A stretch of DNA of 64,000 bases from Rhodanobacter sp. LX-99 (GCF_018599185.1 NZ_JAHFVL010000004.1:62001-126000); one strand, 5' to 3'. Shown: positions 33,800-43,195, numbered from the stretch's first letter. Numbers and translations: made by a program. The notes: generated by a model from the letters alone, not told the origin.

Positions 33800-35111
33800 G
33801 TGGCGCGTCCTGGGCGAAGGTGGCGGGAACGCTGATCGTGGCGGCGGCCCCGCTGGGAAAATTGGCGGCGAGGGTGAGCGTGGCGGCGGTGCCGTAGACC
33901 AGGCGCAGGCGTTCGCGCACATTCTTCAGGCCGATGCCGCTGCCGTCGGCTTCGCCGCTGAAACCCAGGCCGTCGTCGGCCACGGTCACCGCCACCTGGC
34001 GGTCGTTGCGGCGGCCGAAGATCCAGATGGTGCCGTCGCCGGGGCGCGGTTCCAGCCCGTGCTTGATGGCGTTCTCCACCAATGTCTGCAGCATCATCGG
34101 CGGCAACGGCGTGGGCAGCAATTCGTCGGGCACGTCGAGCTGCAGGTTCAGGCGCGAGCCCATGCGGATCTTCAGGATTTCCAGGTAGGCGCGCGAGCGC
34201 TCCAGTTCCTCGCCCAGCGTGGACAGGGCGCGGTCGGTGCGCGGCAGCGAATGGCGCAGGTACTCGATGAGATGGCCGAGCATGGCATCGGCGCTGGCCG
34301 GGTCGGTGCGGGTGAGGTATTGCGCGCTGGCCAGCGTGTTGTACAGGAAGTGCGGTTCGACCTGCGCCTGCAGCAGGCTGAGCCTGGCGATGGCCAGCTC
34401 TTTCTCGGTGACGGTCTGGGTGGCGGCGGTCTGCTCGCTGCGCCGGCGCTGGGACAGCTGCAGGGCGATGGTGCGGGTGATCGCCTCGGCGTTCTGCAGG
34501 TTGATGCCGTCGTCCACCTGCAGCCAGTTGCTCCAGGGCGCGAATGCCGGCTCGCAGATCAGGACGAGCCGGCTGGTGCCGTCGCCGCGGACCACGCTGG
34601 CGAGGATGCGGTTGTGCTGGCTCACGACCCAGCTCAGCGGGTTGTAGCGGCCCAGCAGCTTGATGCCGTAGGGGTCGAGATAGCGGGTGCTGGCGCGGAT
34701 CTGCAGGTGGCTGCGCACGCTGTCGATCGCGTCGACGCCGGGCAGCTCGCGGATGGCGGCGTCGAGCAGGTCGAACGCCTCGTCCGCCTCGAACGGCACC
34801 TCGATCTGCCGGATCTGCCGGTTGGCCAGCGCGGCGGCGGCGCTCAGCTTGCCATCGATCAACTGCACCCGCCCCAGGTGCGAGTACGCGCGGATGACGA
34901 CGAACACGATCGTCACCAGGCCCACCAGGGTGACCGCGTCACCCAGCGGCGACCAGAACCAGTCGGCCACCGCGTACAACGCAAGAAACAGCAGGTACCA
35001 GGCGAGCACGAGCCGGGCCACGGAGAAGAGGCGCTTGATCACGGTGCGGGTCACGCTGTTCGGGAAGTGCTGCCGAGAATAGTCGGCGCGGTAGCGGAAA
35101 TCCCCCGACAT
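33792..35111 (-). CDS. LytS/YehU-type sensor histidine kinase
   Basis: A 439-residue protein with two N-terminal transmembrane segments (residues about 33-50 and 58-74) and a cytoplasmic linker domain. The His_kinase region has the phospho-acceptor His254 in QAQVEPHFLYNTLASAQ, followed by N-box LVENAIKHGLEP and G-box DGLGFSG / GIGLKNVRERL. The stimulus is unknown; there is little periplasmic sequence, so it probably senses inside or within the membrane. The following LytTR response regulator overlaps it by 8 bases. Confidence 0.92.
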   Translation of the reverse strand: MSGDFRYRADYSRQHFPNSVTRTVIKRLFSVARLVLAWYLLFLALYAVADWFWSPLGDAVTLVGLVTIVFVVIRAYSHLGRVQLIDGKLSAAAALANRQIRQIEVPFEADEAFDLLDAAIRELPGVDAIDSVRSHLQIRASTRYLDPYGIKLLGRYNPLSWVVSQHNRILASVVRGDGTSRLVLICEPAFAPWSNWLQVDDGINLQNAEAITRTIALQLSQRRRSEQTAATQTVTEKELAIARLSLLQAQVEPHFLYNTLASAQYLTRTDPASADAMLGHLIEYLRHSLPRTDRALSTLGEELERSRAYLEILKIRMGSRLNLQLDVPDELLPTPLPPMMLQTLVENAIKHGLEPRPGDGTIWIFGRRNDRQVAVTVADDGLGFSGEADGSGIGLKNVRERLRLVYGTAATLTLAANFPSGAAATISVPATFAQDAPHV

Positions 35112-35193
35112 GCGACGAAACCGGCGTCACGCCGACGAAGGCGGCCGACGGCGGCGTAGACTGGTTCGCCCACCCGCCCAGTGGAACACGTCC

Positions 35194-35382
35194 ATGCTCA
35201 CGCCATGCATCATCGACTGCCCGTATTGCGGCGAGCCGATCGAGATACTGATCGACGCCTCGATCCCCAGCCAGCAGTACATCGAGGACTGCCAGGTGTG
35301 TTGCCGGCCGATCACGCTCAGCGTGGAGATCGACGCGGACGGCGAGCCGCAGGTGCGTGCATCCGGCGAGAACGACGCCTGA
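35194..35382 (+). CDS. CPXCG-motif cysteine-rich small protein
   Basis: A 62-residue protein of the CPXCG family: CPYCGEPIEILID near the N-terminus and CQVCCRPI about 23 residues on form a zinc ribbon, ending with an acidic VEIDADGEPQV segment. The family is common in Gammaproteobacteria; the function is unknown. The upstream extension of the frame overlaps the kinase gene promoter on the other strand and is rejected in favour of the ATG at 35194. Confidence 0.85.
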   Translation: MLTPCIIDCPYCGEPIEILIDASIPSQQYIEDCQVCCRPITLSVEIDADGEPQVRASGENDA

Positions 35383-35385
35383 AGG

Positions 35386-36039
35386 TCAGGCGGCCGCCAG
35401 CTCCGCCGACGTGACGATGCCGATGCCTTGTGCCTGCAAGGTGGCGCGGGCGGCGTCGTCGCTGGCCGGCGTGACCGGGCGGCTGAGATCCCACAGCACG
35501 CTGGCGCGGAAGCCGAGGTCGAGCGCGTCCTGCACGGTCCACAGCACGCACACGTCGCGCGCCAGTCCGCATACGACCACCTCGTCCACGCCGCGCTCGC
35601 GCAGCCAGCCGGCCAGGCCGGTGCTGGGGCGGCTGCCGCGCGGGCCGTGGTTTTCGCGGAAGCCGCTGTAGGAATCCACGCCGGGTTCGCTGCCCTTGCG
35701 GATCACCGCATTCAGCGCCGACCAGTCGATGCCCGGGTGCAGTTCGGCGCCCGGCGTGCCCTGCACGCAATGCTCCGGCCACAGCGTCTGCGGCTGGCCG
35801 TACAGCGCGATCTGCTCGAACGGTGCGCGGCCGGGATGCGAGCTGGCGAACGAGACGTGCCCGCGCGGATGCCAGTCCTGCGTGGCCGCCACGTGGCGGA
35901 AACGGCGTGCACGCAGCAGCGCGTCGATGCCCGGCACGATCGCGTCGCCTTCGTGGCAGGCCAGCGCGCCGCCGGGCATGAAGTCCGGCTGCACGTCGAC
36001 CAGGATCAGTGCGATGCGCGATGAGAGTGGCTGGTTCAT
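35386..36039 (-). CDS. pncA: Nicotinamidase (PncA)
   Basis: A 217-residue cysteine hydrolase. The catalytic triad is visible: Asp15 in LVDVQPDF, Lys115 in AVIRKGSEPG and Cys164 in GLARDVCVLWT. The metal-binding TQDWHPRGH is at residues 53-61. PncA converts nicotinamide to nicotinate for NAD salvage (and activates pyrazinamide). It is a single gene, convergent with the CPXCG gene. Confidence 0.93.
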   Translation of the reverse strand: MNQPLSSRIALILVDVQPDFMPGGALACHEGDAIVPGIDALLRARRFRHVAATQDWHPRGHVSFASSHPGRAPFEQIALYGQPQTLWPEHCVQGTPGAELHPGIDWSALNAVIRKGSEPGVDSYSGFRENHGPRGSRPSTGLAGWLRERGVDEVVVCGLARDVCVLWTVQDALDLGFRASVLWDLSRPVTPASDDAARATLQAQGIGIVTSAELAAA

Positions 36040-36145
36040 GGACAGGCTTGCGCGGAGGCTCCGGCGAAGTCTAGCGCGCGGCGCGCCGTCCACGGCGATA
36101 CCCCATAATGCGCGATGCAGTGGCAACACGGTTCAGGGGGGCGCG

Positions 36146-36532
36146 ATGCAGTACGACCAGTCATGGATGGGTTACGGGATCGTCGGCGGGCTCCAGGCCG
36201 GCTTGATCGCCGCGGCGGCAGGGCTGCTGCTGTTTTTCGTTTTCCACTGGCTGGGCCGGCGCAACGGCTGGAGCTACGGCCCGCAGATCGGCTGGTCGTT
36301 CCTGCTGGCGACCGCGCTGACCGCCAGCGGCGACCTGTGGAACCTGTTCTATTTCAACTACGGCCAGTTGCAGTCACTGCAGCTGCTGAGGGTGAAGCTG
36401 GCCGAAGTGCACGACCCGGACAGCATCGGCCTGCGCGCGCTGTGCGAGTTGCTGGGCGTGGCTGCCGGCATCTACGTGGGCTGGGCGTTGTGCAGCGGCG
36501 ACTGGCGCCGGCGCTTCGGTGGGCGCAGGTAG
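36146..36532 (+). CDS. Membrane protein, 128 residues
   Basis: I do not recognise this family. Three hydrophobic stretches (GIVGGLQAGLIAAAAGLLLFFVF; IGWSFLLATALTASGDLWNLFYF; LCELLGVAAGIYVGWALCSG) and a basic C-terminus are seen. The ATG at 36146 follows GGGGGG. It is convergent with the cardiolipin synthase gene. Confidence 0.72.
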   Translation: MQYDQSWMGYGIVGGLQAGLIAAAAGLLLFFVFHWLGRRNGWSYGPQIGWSFLLATALTASGDLWNLFYFNYGQLQSLQLLRVKLAEVHDPDSIGLRALCELLGVAAGIYVGWALCSGDWRRRFGGRR

Positions 36533-36549
36533 CGTTGTTCCGCTCCCGC

Positions 36550-37944
36550 CTAAAGCAGCGGGTCGAACAACCGTGCCACGTGCATCGCCACCCGGCGCAG
36601 GTAGGGCGCCTCGCGGTATTCGCGTTCGTCGATGGCGCGGGCGCGGCTGAAGTCCTCGGTCAGCATCGCGGCCACATCGACGGCGAAGGCGGGGTCGACG
36701 GCCATGGCGGCGACTTCGAAGTTGAGCCGGAACGAGCGGCTGTCCAGGTTCAGGCTGCCGATCGCGGCGGTGTCGCGGTCGATCAGCAGCGCCTTCTGGT
36801 GCAGGAAGCCGGGCTGGTAGCGGAACACGCGGATGCCGGTGCGCACGGCGTGCCAGGCATGCAGCGTGGAAGCGAGGAACACGGTGCGGTGGTCCGGCCG
36901 CGACGGGATCAGCACGCGTACGTCGACCCCGCGCAGCACCGCCAGCTGCAGTGCCGCGCGCACCGCGTGGTCGGGCACGAAGTACGGCGTGCTCAGCCAC
37001 ACGCGCTGGCGCGCCGCGTTGATCGCGGCGGCGAAGAACAGCGAGCCGGTTTCCTGCGGATCGGCCGGGCCGCTGGCCACGACCAGTGCGCTGGCGTCGC
37101 CGTCGCCGGGCGGTGTCGGCAGCAGCGGCGGCGGCGCGCCGGTGATCCATTGCCAATCCTCGGCGAACAGTTGCTGCAGGTCGGCCACCGCCGGCCCGCG
37201 CAGTTCCAGCTGGGTGTCGCGCCATGGCGCCAGCGGCGGCTTCAGGCCGAGGTATTCGTCGCCGACGTTGAGCCCGCCGACGAAGGCGCGTGCCCCGTCC
37301 ACCACCAGGATCTTGCGGTGGTTGCGGAAGTTCAGCTGGAAGCGGTTGCGCCAGCGGTGGGTGGCGAAGCGATGGATCGCCACGCCGCCCGCGCGCAAGG
37401 TCTCGACGTAGCGCCGCGGCAGCGCATGGCTGCCGATGCCGTCGAACAGCACGCAGACGCGCACGCCGGCGGCGGCGCGTTCAAGCAGCACCTGCTGCAG
37501 GCGCTGGCCCAGCGCGTCGTCGTGGATGATGAAGAACTGCACCAGCAGGCAATGCCTGGCTTCGGCCATCGCTGTCAGCATCGCGTCGAAGGCGGCCTCG
37601 CCGTCGATCAGCAGGCGCAGCCGATGGCCGCCGCGGAACGGCCGCCCCTGCAACGCGCAGATGGCGGCGTAGCGGGCGCAGCCCGGGTCGACCGGCGGCA
37701 CGGCGCCCACGGTCGCGGGCAGCGCGCACGCGAGCGGCGCATGGTGTCCGGCGCGATAGCCGAGGAAGCGGCTGGAGCCCAGGTACAGGTACGGCAGCAA
37801 GGTCACGTACGGCAGCAGCAGCAGGCCGAGCGTCCAGCCGATCGCCCCTTGCGGCGTGCGCGTGTGCATCACCGCGTGCATCGCCGCGAACATGCCCAGC
37901 AGGTGCAGCAGGGCGATGCAGGCGGTGAGTGCGCTGGCGTTCAT
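36550..37944 (-). CDS. Cardiolipin synthase / phospholipase D family
   Basis: A 464-residue Cls-type enzyme. Two N-terminal hydrophobic segments (residues about 2-25 and 35-55) are followed by two HKD active-site motifs, HRKILVVDGARAFVGGLN and HQKALLIDRDTAAIGSLN. These enzymes condense two phosphatidylglycerols (or PG with another donor) to cardiolipin at the inner membrane. It lies 19 bases downstream of the FAD-dependent protein gene on the same strand. Confidence 0.9.
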   Translation of the reverse strand: MNASALTACIALLHLLGMFAAMHAVMHTRTPQGAIGWTLGLLLLPYVTLLPYLYLGSSRFLGYRAGHHAPLACALPATVGAVPPVDPGCARYAAICALQGRPFRGGHRLRLLIDGEAAFDAMLTAMAEARHCLLVQFFIIHDDALGQRLQQVLLERAAAGVRVCVLFDGIGSHALPRRYVETLRAGGVAIHRFATHRWRNRFQLNFRNHRKILVVDGARAFVGGLNVGDEYLGLKPPLAPWRDTQLELRGPAVADLQQLFAEDWQWITGAPPPLLPTPPGDGDASALVVASGPADPQETGSLFFAAAINAARQRVWLSTPYFVPDHAVRAALQLAVLRGVDVRVLIPSRPDHRTVFLASTLHAWHAVRTGIRVFRYQPGFLHQKALLIDRDTAAIGSLNLDSRSFRLNFEVAAMAVDPAFAVDVAAMLTEDFSRARAIDEREYREAPYLRRVAMHVARLFDPLL

Positions 37945-37963
37945 CGCAGGCGCGGCGGGCCGC

Positions 37964-39328
37964 TCAGCTCAACAGCTGGTCGGCCAGGTGGCGCGCCTGC
38001 TGGCGGATTTCCGGCATCGCGGTGGATTCCCACAGCGTGCCGCGCAGCAGGCTGCCGATGGCGAACAGGTTCGGCCAGTACTGCTCCCCGTGCCGCAGGT
38101 GGCCGTCGCTGTCGGCCTGCACGCCGAGGCCGAGCGGATCGGGGGCGATGTGCGCATTGGTGAGCAGCTGGCTGACCAGCCGATGGTTGCTGCGGCGCAG
38201 GTCGGTATCTAGGCCAACGGTCTGGATTACCAGGTCGGCATCCAGCAGGTGGGTCGCGCCGGCGTGGCCCACGGTCAATTGCAGCGTGGTGCCGGCGACG
38301 TCCACCGCGTGCACGCGGCCGCGCTGGCGTTGCAGCCGGCCGTCGCGTTCCAGCGCGGTGATCGCTTCATGTATTTGCGGCGGCATGCGGTGGCGCACGC
38401 GCTCCCACGCCCAGCGCGCGTGGCGCATGAAGCGCGCACGCTGTTCTGGCGACAGTTCGGCCCACAGGCTGGGCAGGTGCGGGCGCAGGCTGTCGACGAT
38501 GGCGCGCCATTCGGTGCCTTCCAGGGCGATCGCCTCGCGCAGCAGGCGCATCCAGCGGCGGATCTCCGGCGCGTCGCGCATCGCCTCGACCAGCGCGACG
38601 CCGTCATCGGCCGGTGCGGCGGCGGCGTGCAGGTGCGCCTCGGGAAAGCGGCCGTGGCGGGAGATCGCGACGAATTCGGCCTGCGGCCATTGCGCGGACA
38701 ATTCCAGCAGCACGTCGACCGCGGTCAGCCCCAGCCCGATCAGCACCACCTTGCGCGGCGGCGGTTGCAGCGCGCCGGTGTTGGCCAGCAGGCGCCAGGG
38801 ATCGACCACGTAACGGCCGCTGGCGAGGGCGGCGGCGCTGACCCCGGCCAGCGGCTGCGGCGGCAGCGCGCCCAGCGCCAGCACGGCGGCGTCGGCCGGA
38901 TGGCTTTCCTCGCCATGGATCACGGTGACGCCATCGCGCTCGGGCACCAGCGCGTCGACCGCGAACGGGATGATGTTGACGTGGTGCCCGTGCGCCTTGC
39001 CCTGCAGCAGCGCGCGCGCCACTTCCGCTTCGAGGTAGTCGCCGTAGCGGCGGCGCGGCAGGAAGTCGGTGCCGGCGATGGCGGGGTCGTCGCGCTGCAC
39101 GAAGTCCAGGAAGCCACGCGGCTTGCCGGCGAACATGCTCATCGAGGCCGCGCGCACGTTCAGCAGGTGGCGCTCCGAGGTGGTGCCATAGGCGACCCCG
39201 CGCGCCGGCGTGTCGCCGCCGGTGAACCAGTCCAGTTGCAGCGGCTGCAGCGACTCGCGCTCCAGCAGCTCGCTGAGCAACGTGGCGGCCGCGGCACCGC
39301 CGCCGATGATGGCGACCCGTCGAAACAT
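37964..39328 (-). CDS. FAD/NAD(P)-binding protein (NAD_binding_9 type)
   Basis: A 454-residue flavoprotein with the N-terminal dinucleotide fold RRVAIIGGGAAAATLLSELL, a conserved segment DTPARGVAYGTTSERHLLNV, and a second Rossmann motif KVVLIGLGLTAVDVLLEL. The C-terminal VIQTVGLDTDLRRS also belongs to this group. Substrates are unknown. It is encoded 27 bases after a cysteine dioxygenase gene; together they suggest oxidative sulphur metabolism. Confidence 0.85.
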   Translation of the reverse strand: MFRRVAIIGGGAAAATLLSELLERESLQPLQLDWFTGGDTPARGVAYGTTSERHLLNVRAASMSMFAGKPRGFLDFVQRDDPAIAGTDFLPRRRYGDYLEAEVARALLQGKAHGHHVNIIPFAVDALVPERDGVTVIHGEESHPADAAVLALGALPPQPLAGVSAAALASGRYVVDPWRLLANTGALQPPPRKVVLIGLGLTAVDVLLELSAQWPQAEFVAISRHGRFPEAHLHAAAAPADDGVALVEAMRDAPEIRRWMRLLREAIALEGTEWRAIVDSLRPHLPSLWAELSPEQRARFMRHARWAWERVRHRMPPQIHEAITALERDGRLQRQRGRVHAVDVAGTTLQLTVGHAGATHLLDADLVIQTVGLDTDLRRSNHRLVSQLLTNAHIAPDPLGLGVQADSDGHLRHGEQYWPNLFAIGSLLRGTLWESTAMPEIRQQARHLADQLLS

Positions 39329-39355
39329 GAAATTCCCTGTGTGGTGTCGTGCAGG

Positions 39356-39934
39356 TCAGCCGGGCAGGCGGCCAGCGATGACGCTGCGCTGTGGCTGCGC
39401 GACCCACCGCCCGGTGGGCTCGGCCTGTTCGTAGGCGAAATATTCTGCCAGGTCGCCGCCGTAGACGTGCAGCGAGAGTGCCGTGTCGTGCCGCGACAGG
39501 TTGCGGCAGCGGTGCGCCTGCCCGCGGTCGCCTTCGAACCAGACGCCGTCGCCCGGGCCGAGCCAGTTGCGGCCGTGCAGGCTCAGCTCGCCGGAGTCGG
39601 CGTCGCGGCGGTACGACTGCACTTCCAGCGCGCCCACCAGGGTCATTTCCAGGCCCCACAGGCCGGCGTGGTCGTGTACGGGAGTGGCGTGGTTCGGCGG
39701 CCATGCCAGTACCAGCACGCTGATCGGCGGCTTGCTGCGCTCAGCCAGCAGCCAGCGTTCGAAACCGTGCCGGCGCTGGCGCAGCGAGGCCAGCCGGGTG
39801 GCCAGCGCCGACGCATCCTGATGCACCACGCGGCCCAGTTCGCGCGCCATCGTGGCGAGGTCGGGATGTTCGGCGGTGGCATGTTCGAGCGCGATCGCGC
39901 GCAGGGTCTTCAAGGTGTGCTGGTGCTTGCCCAT
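39356..39934 (-). CDS. Cysteine dioxygenase family protein
   Basis: A 192-residue cupin. Metal-binding residues are visible in TPVHDHAGLWG (two histidines) and the later HRCRNLSRHD and LSLHVYGGDL. This is the CDO type-I family, which oxidises cysteine (or a related thiol) to the sulfinate using non-haem iron. Bacterial members differ in substrate. It is first in a same-strand run with the FAD-binding protein gene. Confidence 0.88.
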   Translation of the reverse strand: MGKHQHTLKTLRAIALEHATAEHPDLATMARELGRVVHQDASALATRLASLRQRRHGFERWLLAERSKPPISVLVLAWPPNHATPVHDHAGLWGLEMTLVGALEVQSYRRDADSGELSLHGRNWLGPGDGVWFEGDRGQAHRCRNLSRHDTALSLHVYGGDLAEYFAYEQAEPTGRWVAQPQRSVIAGRLPG

Positions 39935-40084
39935 GCGTGGAACCTGGCAGGGTGAATGGGCGCCAGTGGAGCATGCGTATCGTTAAAGACGCGTAAGCCG
40001 ACGGCATCGCTGCGGACACTTGCGCCGGCGTGCGGACGGGCATCCGGCCGGCGTGGTTGCCGACCGGATACCCGCGCCGGACCG

Positions 40085-40750
40085 CTATTCGCGCAGGCTG
40101 AACGTCACCGGCACCCGCGCCCACGCGCGCACCGCCTGTCCGCTCACCACTGCCGGCTGGAAACGCCATCCGGCCAGCACCTGCTCGGCGGCGCTGCGGT
40201 CGAGCAGCAGGTAGCCGCTGCCGTGCTCCACCGATACCTGCACCGGTTTGCCGGTCTCGTCCACCAGCACGCGCAGCAGCACTGTGCCCTGCATGCGCTG
40301 CTGCAGGGCGCGGGTGGGGAAGCGCAACGGGGCCGAGCGGTAGGCCAGGCTGGCCTCGACCGGCGCCGTCAGTGCCGGCCCGGGCGCAGTGGCGCTCGGC
40401 AGCAGGGTCGGAATGGCGGCCGGCGGCGCGGCGACGTTGCCTTCGGTACCCGGCACGACGGCCGGCGGGTTGGCCGGCAACGGCCGTGTGTGCGCGACAG
40501 GCGCGGCGGGCGGATGCGGCAAGGGCGTCATCTCGACCGGTGGCGGCGGAGGCAGCAGCGGTTTCGGCTCGATGAAGTGGATCGTGGGTATCGGGTTGAC
40601 CTGTTCGATCGCGTGGAAGAGCGCCGGGCCGGTCGGTCGCGAGGCGATCACGATCACGGCGAGGTTGAGTGCGATCGCGGCGCTGATGGCGGCGATGCGT
40701 GCACGGTCGGGGTGGGTACGGTGAGCTACGGCCAGGCTTGCGGACGACAT
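40085..40750 (-). CDS. TonB family energy transducer
   Basis: A 221-residue protein: a short cytoplasmic start, one transmembrane helix (residues about 19-36), a Pro-rich periplasmic spacer (PLLPPPPPVEMTPLPHPP ...) and a C-terminal TonB domain (FPTRALQQRMQGTVLLRVLVDETGKPVQV ... LAGWRFQPAVVSGQAV). TonB transmits the proton-motive force from ExbB/ExbD to outer-membrane receptors; no exbBD or receptor gene is adjacent. Genomes of this group carry many TonB copies. Confidence 0.9.
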   Translation of the reverse strand: MSSASLAVAHRTHPDRARIAAISAAIALNLAVIVIASRPTGPALFHAIEQVNPIPTIHFIEPKPLLPPPPPVEMTPLPHPPAAPVAHTRPLPANPPAVVPGTEGNVAAPPAAIPTLLPSATAPGPALTAPVEASLAYRSAPLRFPTRALQQRMQGTVLLRVLVDETGKPVQVSVEHGSGYLLLDRSAAEQVLAGWRFQPAVVSGQAVRAWARVPVTFSLRE

Positions 40751-41103
40751 GGCGACCTCCTGACTTCGGTGGGGATGTTGCGGCGGTCACGCTGCGCGAG
40801 CAGGGGGATCGTGCCGTCGCGACTGCAGCGTATGCCCCGGGCGGGCGGTTGCGCAAGCAGACGGCTGGATGGCCAAATGCCGGATGGCGGCGCGGCGGGG
40901 CGGCAGGCAAAAAAAACTCCGCGGGGAGGCGGGGCGGTAAGGGCGGATGGTCGGGGGATGCGCACACCCGCAGCAGCAGCTTGCATGACAGCTGCCATGA
41001 TCGGGCGTGGATTCTTCGTGAAGGCGGTTTTCACGCCGGCGCTCGCCGCCGTCCTGCGATAATCGGTCCCTGGCAACGGGCCGGCATGCGCTGGGGAACG
41101 ACG
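40751..41103. other. Intergenic region upstream of tonB and an exported protein gene
   Basis: The 353 bases contain no gene I can support. A run of eight A's (40909-40916) beside CTCCGCGGGGAG would read as a weak terminator on the minus strand. The promoters of the two divergent genes should lie here, but none is clear. Confidence 0.4.
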
Positions 41104-41538
41104 ATGAGCCTGATCAAATGGGCAGGCGTGATGGGCCTGGCATGCGGCGGCCTGCTGCTGGGCACGCCGGCGCGGGCCGACGGCATTTCCTGCAAGATGA
41201 GTTTCCAGCTGTCCGGCTGGTCGGTGTTCTACAAGACCGCCAGCGGCAGCGGCACGGTCCGCTGCAGCAACGGGCAGAGCCTGCACGTGAAGTTGCGCGC
41301 CAAGGGCGGTGGGCTAACCTTCGGCAAGACGAAGATCACCGATGGCGTGGGCAAGTTCAGCGGCGTCGGCAACGTGCGCGACGTGCTGGGCCACTATGCC
41401 AACGCCGAGGCGCATGCCGGCGCGGAGAAGTCGGCCGCGGCGCAGGTACTGACCAAGGGCAACGTCTCGCTGGCGCTCAGCGGCAAGGGCGAGGGCTGGA
41501 ACCTGGGCGTGGCGTTCGGCGCGTTCATCATCGAATAA
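41104..41538 (+). CDS. Exported hypothetical protein, 144 residues
   Basis: A signal peptide (cleavage after TPARA) is followed by a mature domain with two cysteines (ISCKMSFQ and VRCSNGQSL), then Gly-rich repeats (GGGLTFGKTKITDGVGKFSGVGNV) and a C-terminal LALSGKGEGWNLGVAFGAFII. It looks like a small periplasmic beta-barrel-like fold, possibly the YSC84/Ysc-like exported group, but I cannot name it. The ATG at 41104 has GGGGAA at proper spacing; an in-frame ATG at 41086 is the alternative. Confidence 0.7.
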   Translation: MSLIKWAGVMGLACGGLLLGTPARADGISCKMSFQLSGWSVFYKTASGSGTVRCSNGQSLHVKLRAKGGGLTFGKTKITDGVGKFSGVGNVRDVLGHYANAEAHAGAEKSAAAQVLTKGNVSLALSGKGEGWNLGVAFGAFIIE

Positions 41539-41637
41539 CGTGACCGGGTACCGGCGCGGCCATGCGCCACGATAGGCGGGCGCGGGCACACCCGGTTAAG
41601 GTATGCCCACGCGCCTCGCGTTCCCCAGGAGTCCTGC

Positions 41638-42306
41638 ATGTCCGCCACCTCCGGCGCGGTGATCCCGCGCTACAGCTTCGGCGACGAGCTTGCCAGCAGC
41701 ATCATCCACGGCCTCGGCGTCGCGCTCAGCATTGCCGGGCTGGCGACGCTGGTGGCATTCGCGGCCCTGCATGGCAATGCGCTGACCGTGGTGGCCTGCG
41801 CGGTGTTCGGCACCTCGCTGGTGCTGCTGTACACCGCTTCCACGCTGTACCACTCGATCTCCGTGGCGGCCGCCAAGCCGGCGTTGCGCATGCTCGACCA
41901 CATCGCGATCTACGTGCTGATCGCCGGCACCTACACGCCGTTCACCCTGGTCGCCCTGCCCGGGGCGTGGGGCTGGAGCCTGTTCGTGGCCGTGTGGGCG
42001 CTGGCGCTGGCCGGTACCGCGCTGGAGCTGGGTCTGCTCAAGCGTTATCGCAAGCTGGCGGTGCTGCTGTACGTGGGCATGGGCTGGATCGGCATGGTCG
42101 CGTTCGAGCCGCTCAGCCGGCACCTGCAGGCCGGTGGCACCGTACTGCTGCTCGCCGGCGGCCTGGCCTACACGCTGGGCGTGCCGTTCTACCTGTGGCG
42201 GCGGTTGCCGTATCACCACGCGTTGTGGCACGTGTTCGTGCTGGCCGGCAGCGTGCTGCATTTCCTGGCCGTGTTGCTGTACGTGATTCCCGACGCGCCG
42301 GCATGA
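41638..42306 (+). CDS. Hemolysin III / TrhA family membrane protein (PAQR-like)
   Basis: A 222-residue seven-transmembrane protein. Family motifs: DELASSIIHGLGVALSIAG, the ASTLYHSI motif, the RMLDHIAIYVLIAGTYTPF block with the histidine and aspartate of the metal site, and HHALWHVFVLAGSVLHF near the end. Bacterial TrhA is linked to membrane energy homeostasis; earlier 'hemolysin' labels are probably wrong. Its stop overlaps the start of the TfoX-domain gene (ATGA). Confidence 0.9.
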   Translation: MSATSGAVIPRYSFGDELASSIIHGLGVALSIAGLATLVAFAALHGNALTVVACAVFGTSLVLLYTASTLYHSISVAAAKPALRMLDHIAIYVLIAGTYTPFTLVALPGAWGWSLFVAVWALALAGTALELGLLKRYRKLAVLLYVGMGWIGMVAFEPLSRHLQAGGTVLLLAGGLAYTLGVPFYLWRRLPYHHALWHVFVLAGSVLHFLAVLLYVIPDAPA

Positions 42307-42653
42307 ACGTGCCGGCGAGCCTCGCGGCCCTGCGCCGCGAACTGGAAGATGCGGCCACCCACCTGGGCCGGCCGCACGAGCTGCGCTTCAAGCCGATGTT
42401 CGGCGGGCTGATGGCCTGGCTCGACGAGCAGCCGTGCGCGTGGCTGACCCCGGGCGGACTGGCGCTGAAGGTGGCGCCGGCCGACCAGCCGGCGCTGCTG
42501 CGGATCGAGGGCACGGCGCGGCTGATCGCCAAACCCGGTGCGGCGCCGAGCCGGCACTACATCGTGCTGCCCGCCGCGCTCAGCCGCGATACCGTGCAGC
42601 TCGCCGGCTGGCTGGCGAGGAGCGCGGCCGGGGCGGTGCGGAACGCGCGCTGA
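42303..42653 (+). CDS. TfoX N-terminal domain protein
   Basis: A 116-residue protein matching the TfoX/Sxy N-terminal domain (LRFKPMFGGLMAWLDEQPCAWL). The C-terminal TfoX domain is absent. Full-length Sxy works with CRP to switch on competence genes; short solo-N-terminal versions have no known role. Its ATG overlaps the preceding stop, so it is translationally coupled to the TrhA gene. Confidence 0.82.
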   Translation: MNVPASLAALRRELEDAATHLGRPHELRFKPMFGGLMAWLDEQPCAWLTPGGLALKVAPADQPALLRIEGTARLIAKPGAAPSRHYIVLPAALSRDTVQLAGWLARSAAGAVRNAR

Positions 42654-42660
42654 AACGTGT

Positions 42661-43143
42661 TCAGCCGAACAGCATCGCCAGTCCGAACAGGCCGACCATC
42701 ACGAACGAGAGCACCAGCTTGACCAGGGTGCCGAACAGCAGGCCCAGCCAGGTGCCGATGCCGACATGGGTCGAGCGCAGCACGCTGGTGCCGGAAGCCA
42801 GCTCGCCGGCGAGCGCGCCGAGGAACGGCCCGAGCAGCAGGCCCGGGATGCCGAAGAACATGCCCACCAGGGTGCCCAGCGCCGCGCCCCACAGGGCCAG
42901 CTTGCTGGCGCCCACCCGTTTGGCGCCGAGCGTGCTGGCGACGAAGTCGACGACCACCCCGAGCGTGCCGAGCGCGCCGATGATCAGCAGCCACCACAGG
43001 CCCAGGTGCCGGTAGCCGTCCACCGCGGCGGCCAGCCAGATCCCGCCGAACAGCATCGGGATGCCCGGCAGCGCCGGCAGCACGGCGCCGGCCAGGCCGC
43101 CGACGATCAGCAGCGCGGCCAGCACATACAACGCGATATCCAT
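42661..43143 (-). CDS. DUF456 family membrane protein
   Basis: A 160-residue protein rich in Gly and Leu with four or five hydrophobic segments. Family features: LPGIPMLFGGIWLAAAVDGY, DFVASTLGAKRVGASK (conserved soluble loop) and GIPGLLLGPFLGALAGEL. The function is unknown. It is convergent with the TfoX-domain gene (7-base gap). Confidence 0.87.
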   Translation of the reverse strand: MDIALYVLAALLIVGGLAGAVLPALPGIPMLFGGIWLAAAVDGYRHLGLWWLLIIGALGTLGVVVDFVASTLGAKRVGASKLALWGAALGTLVGMFFGIPGLLLGPFLGALAGELASGTSVLRSTHVGIGTWLGLLFGTLVKLVLSFVMVGLFGLAMLFG

Positions 43144-43195
43144 CAGGCGGGTTCCGTGGTGGCGACCAGTGCATTGGAGCAGAAGAGAGTGGAGA

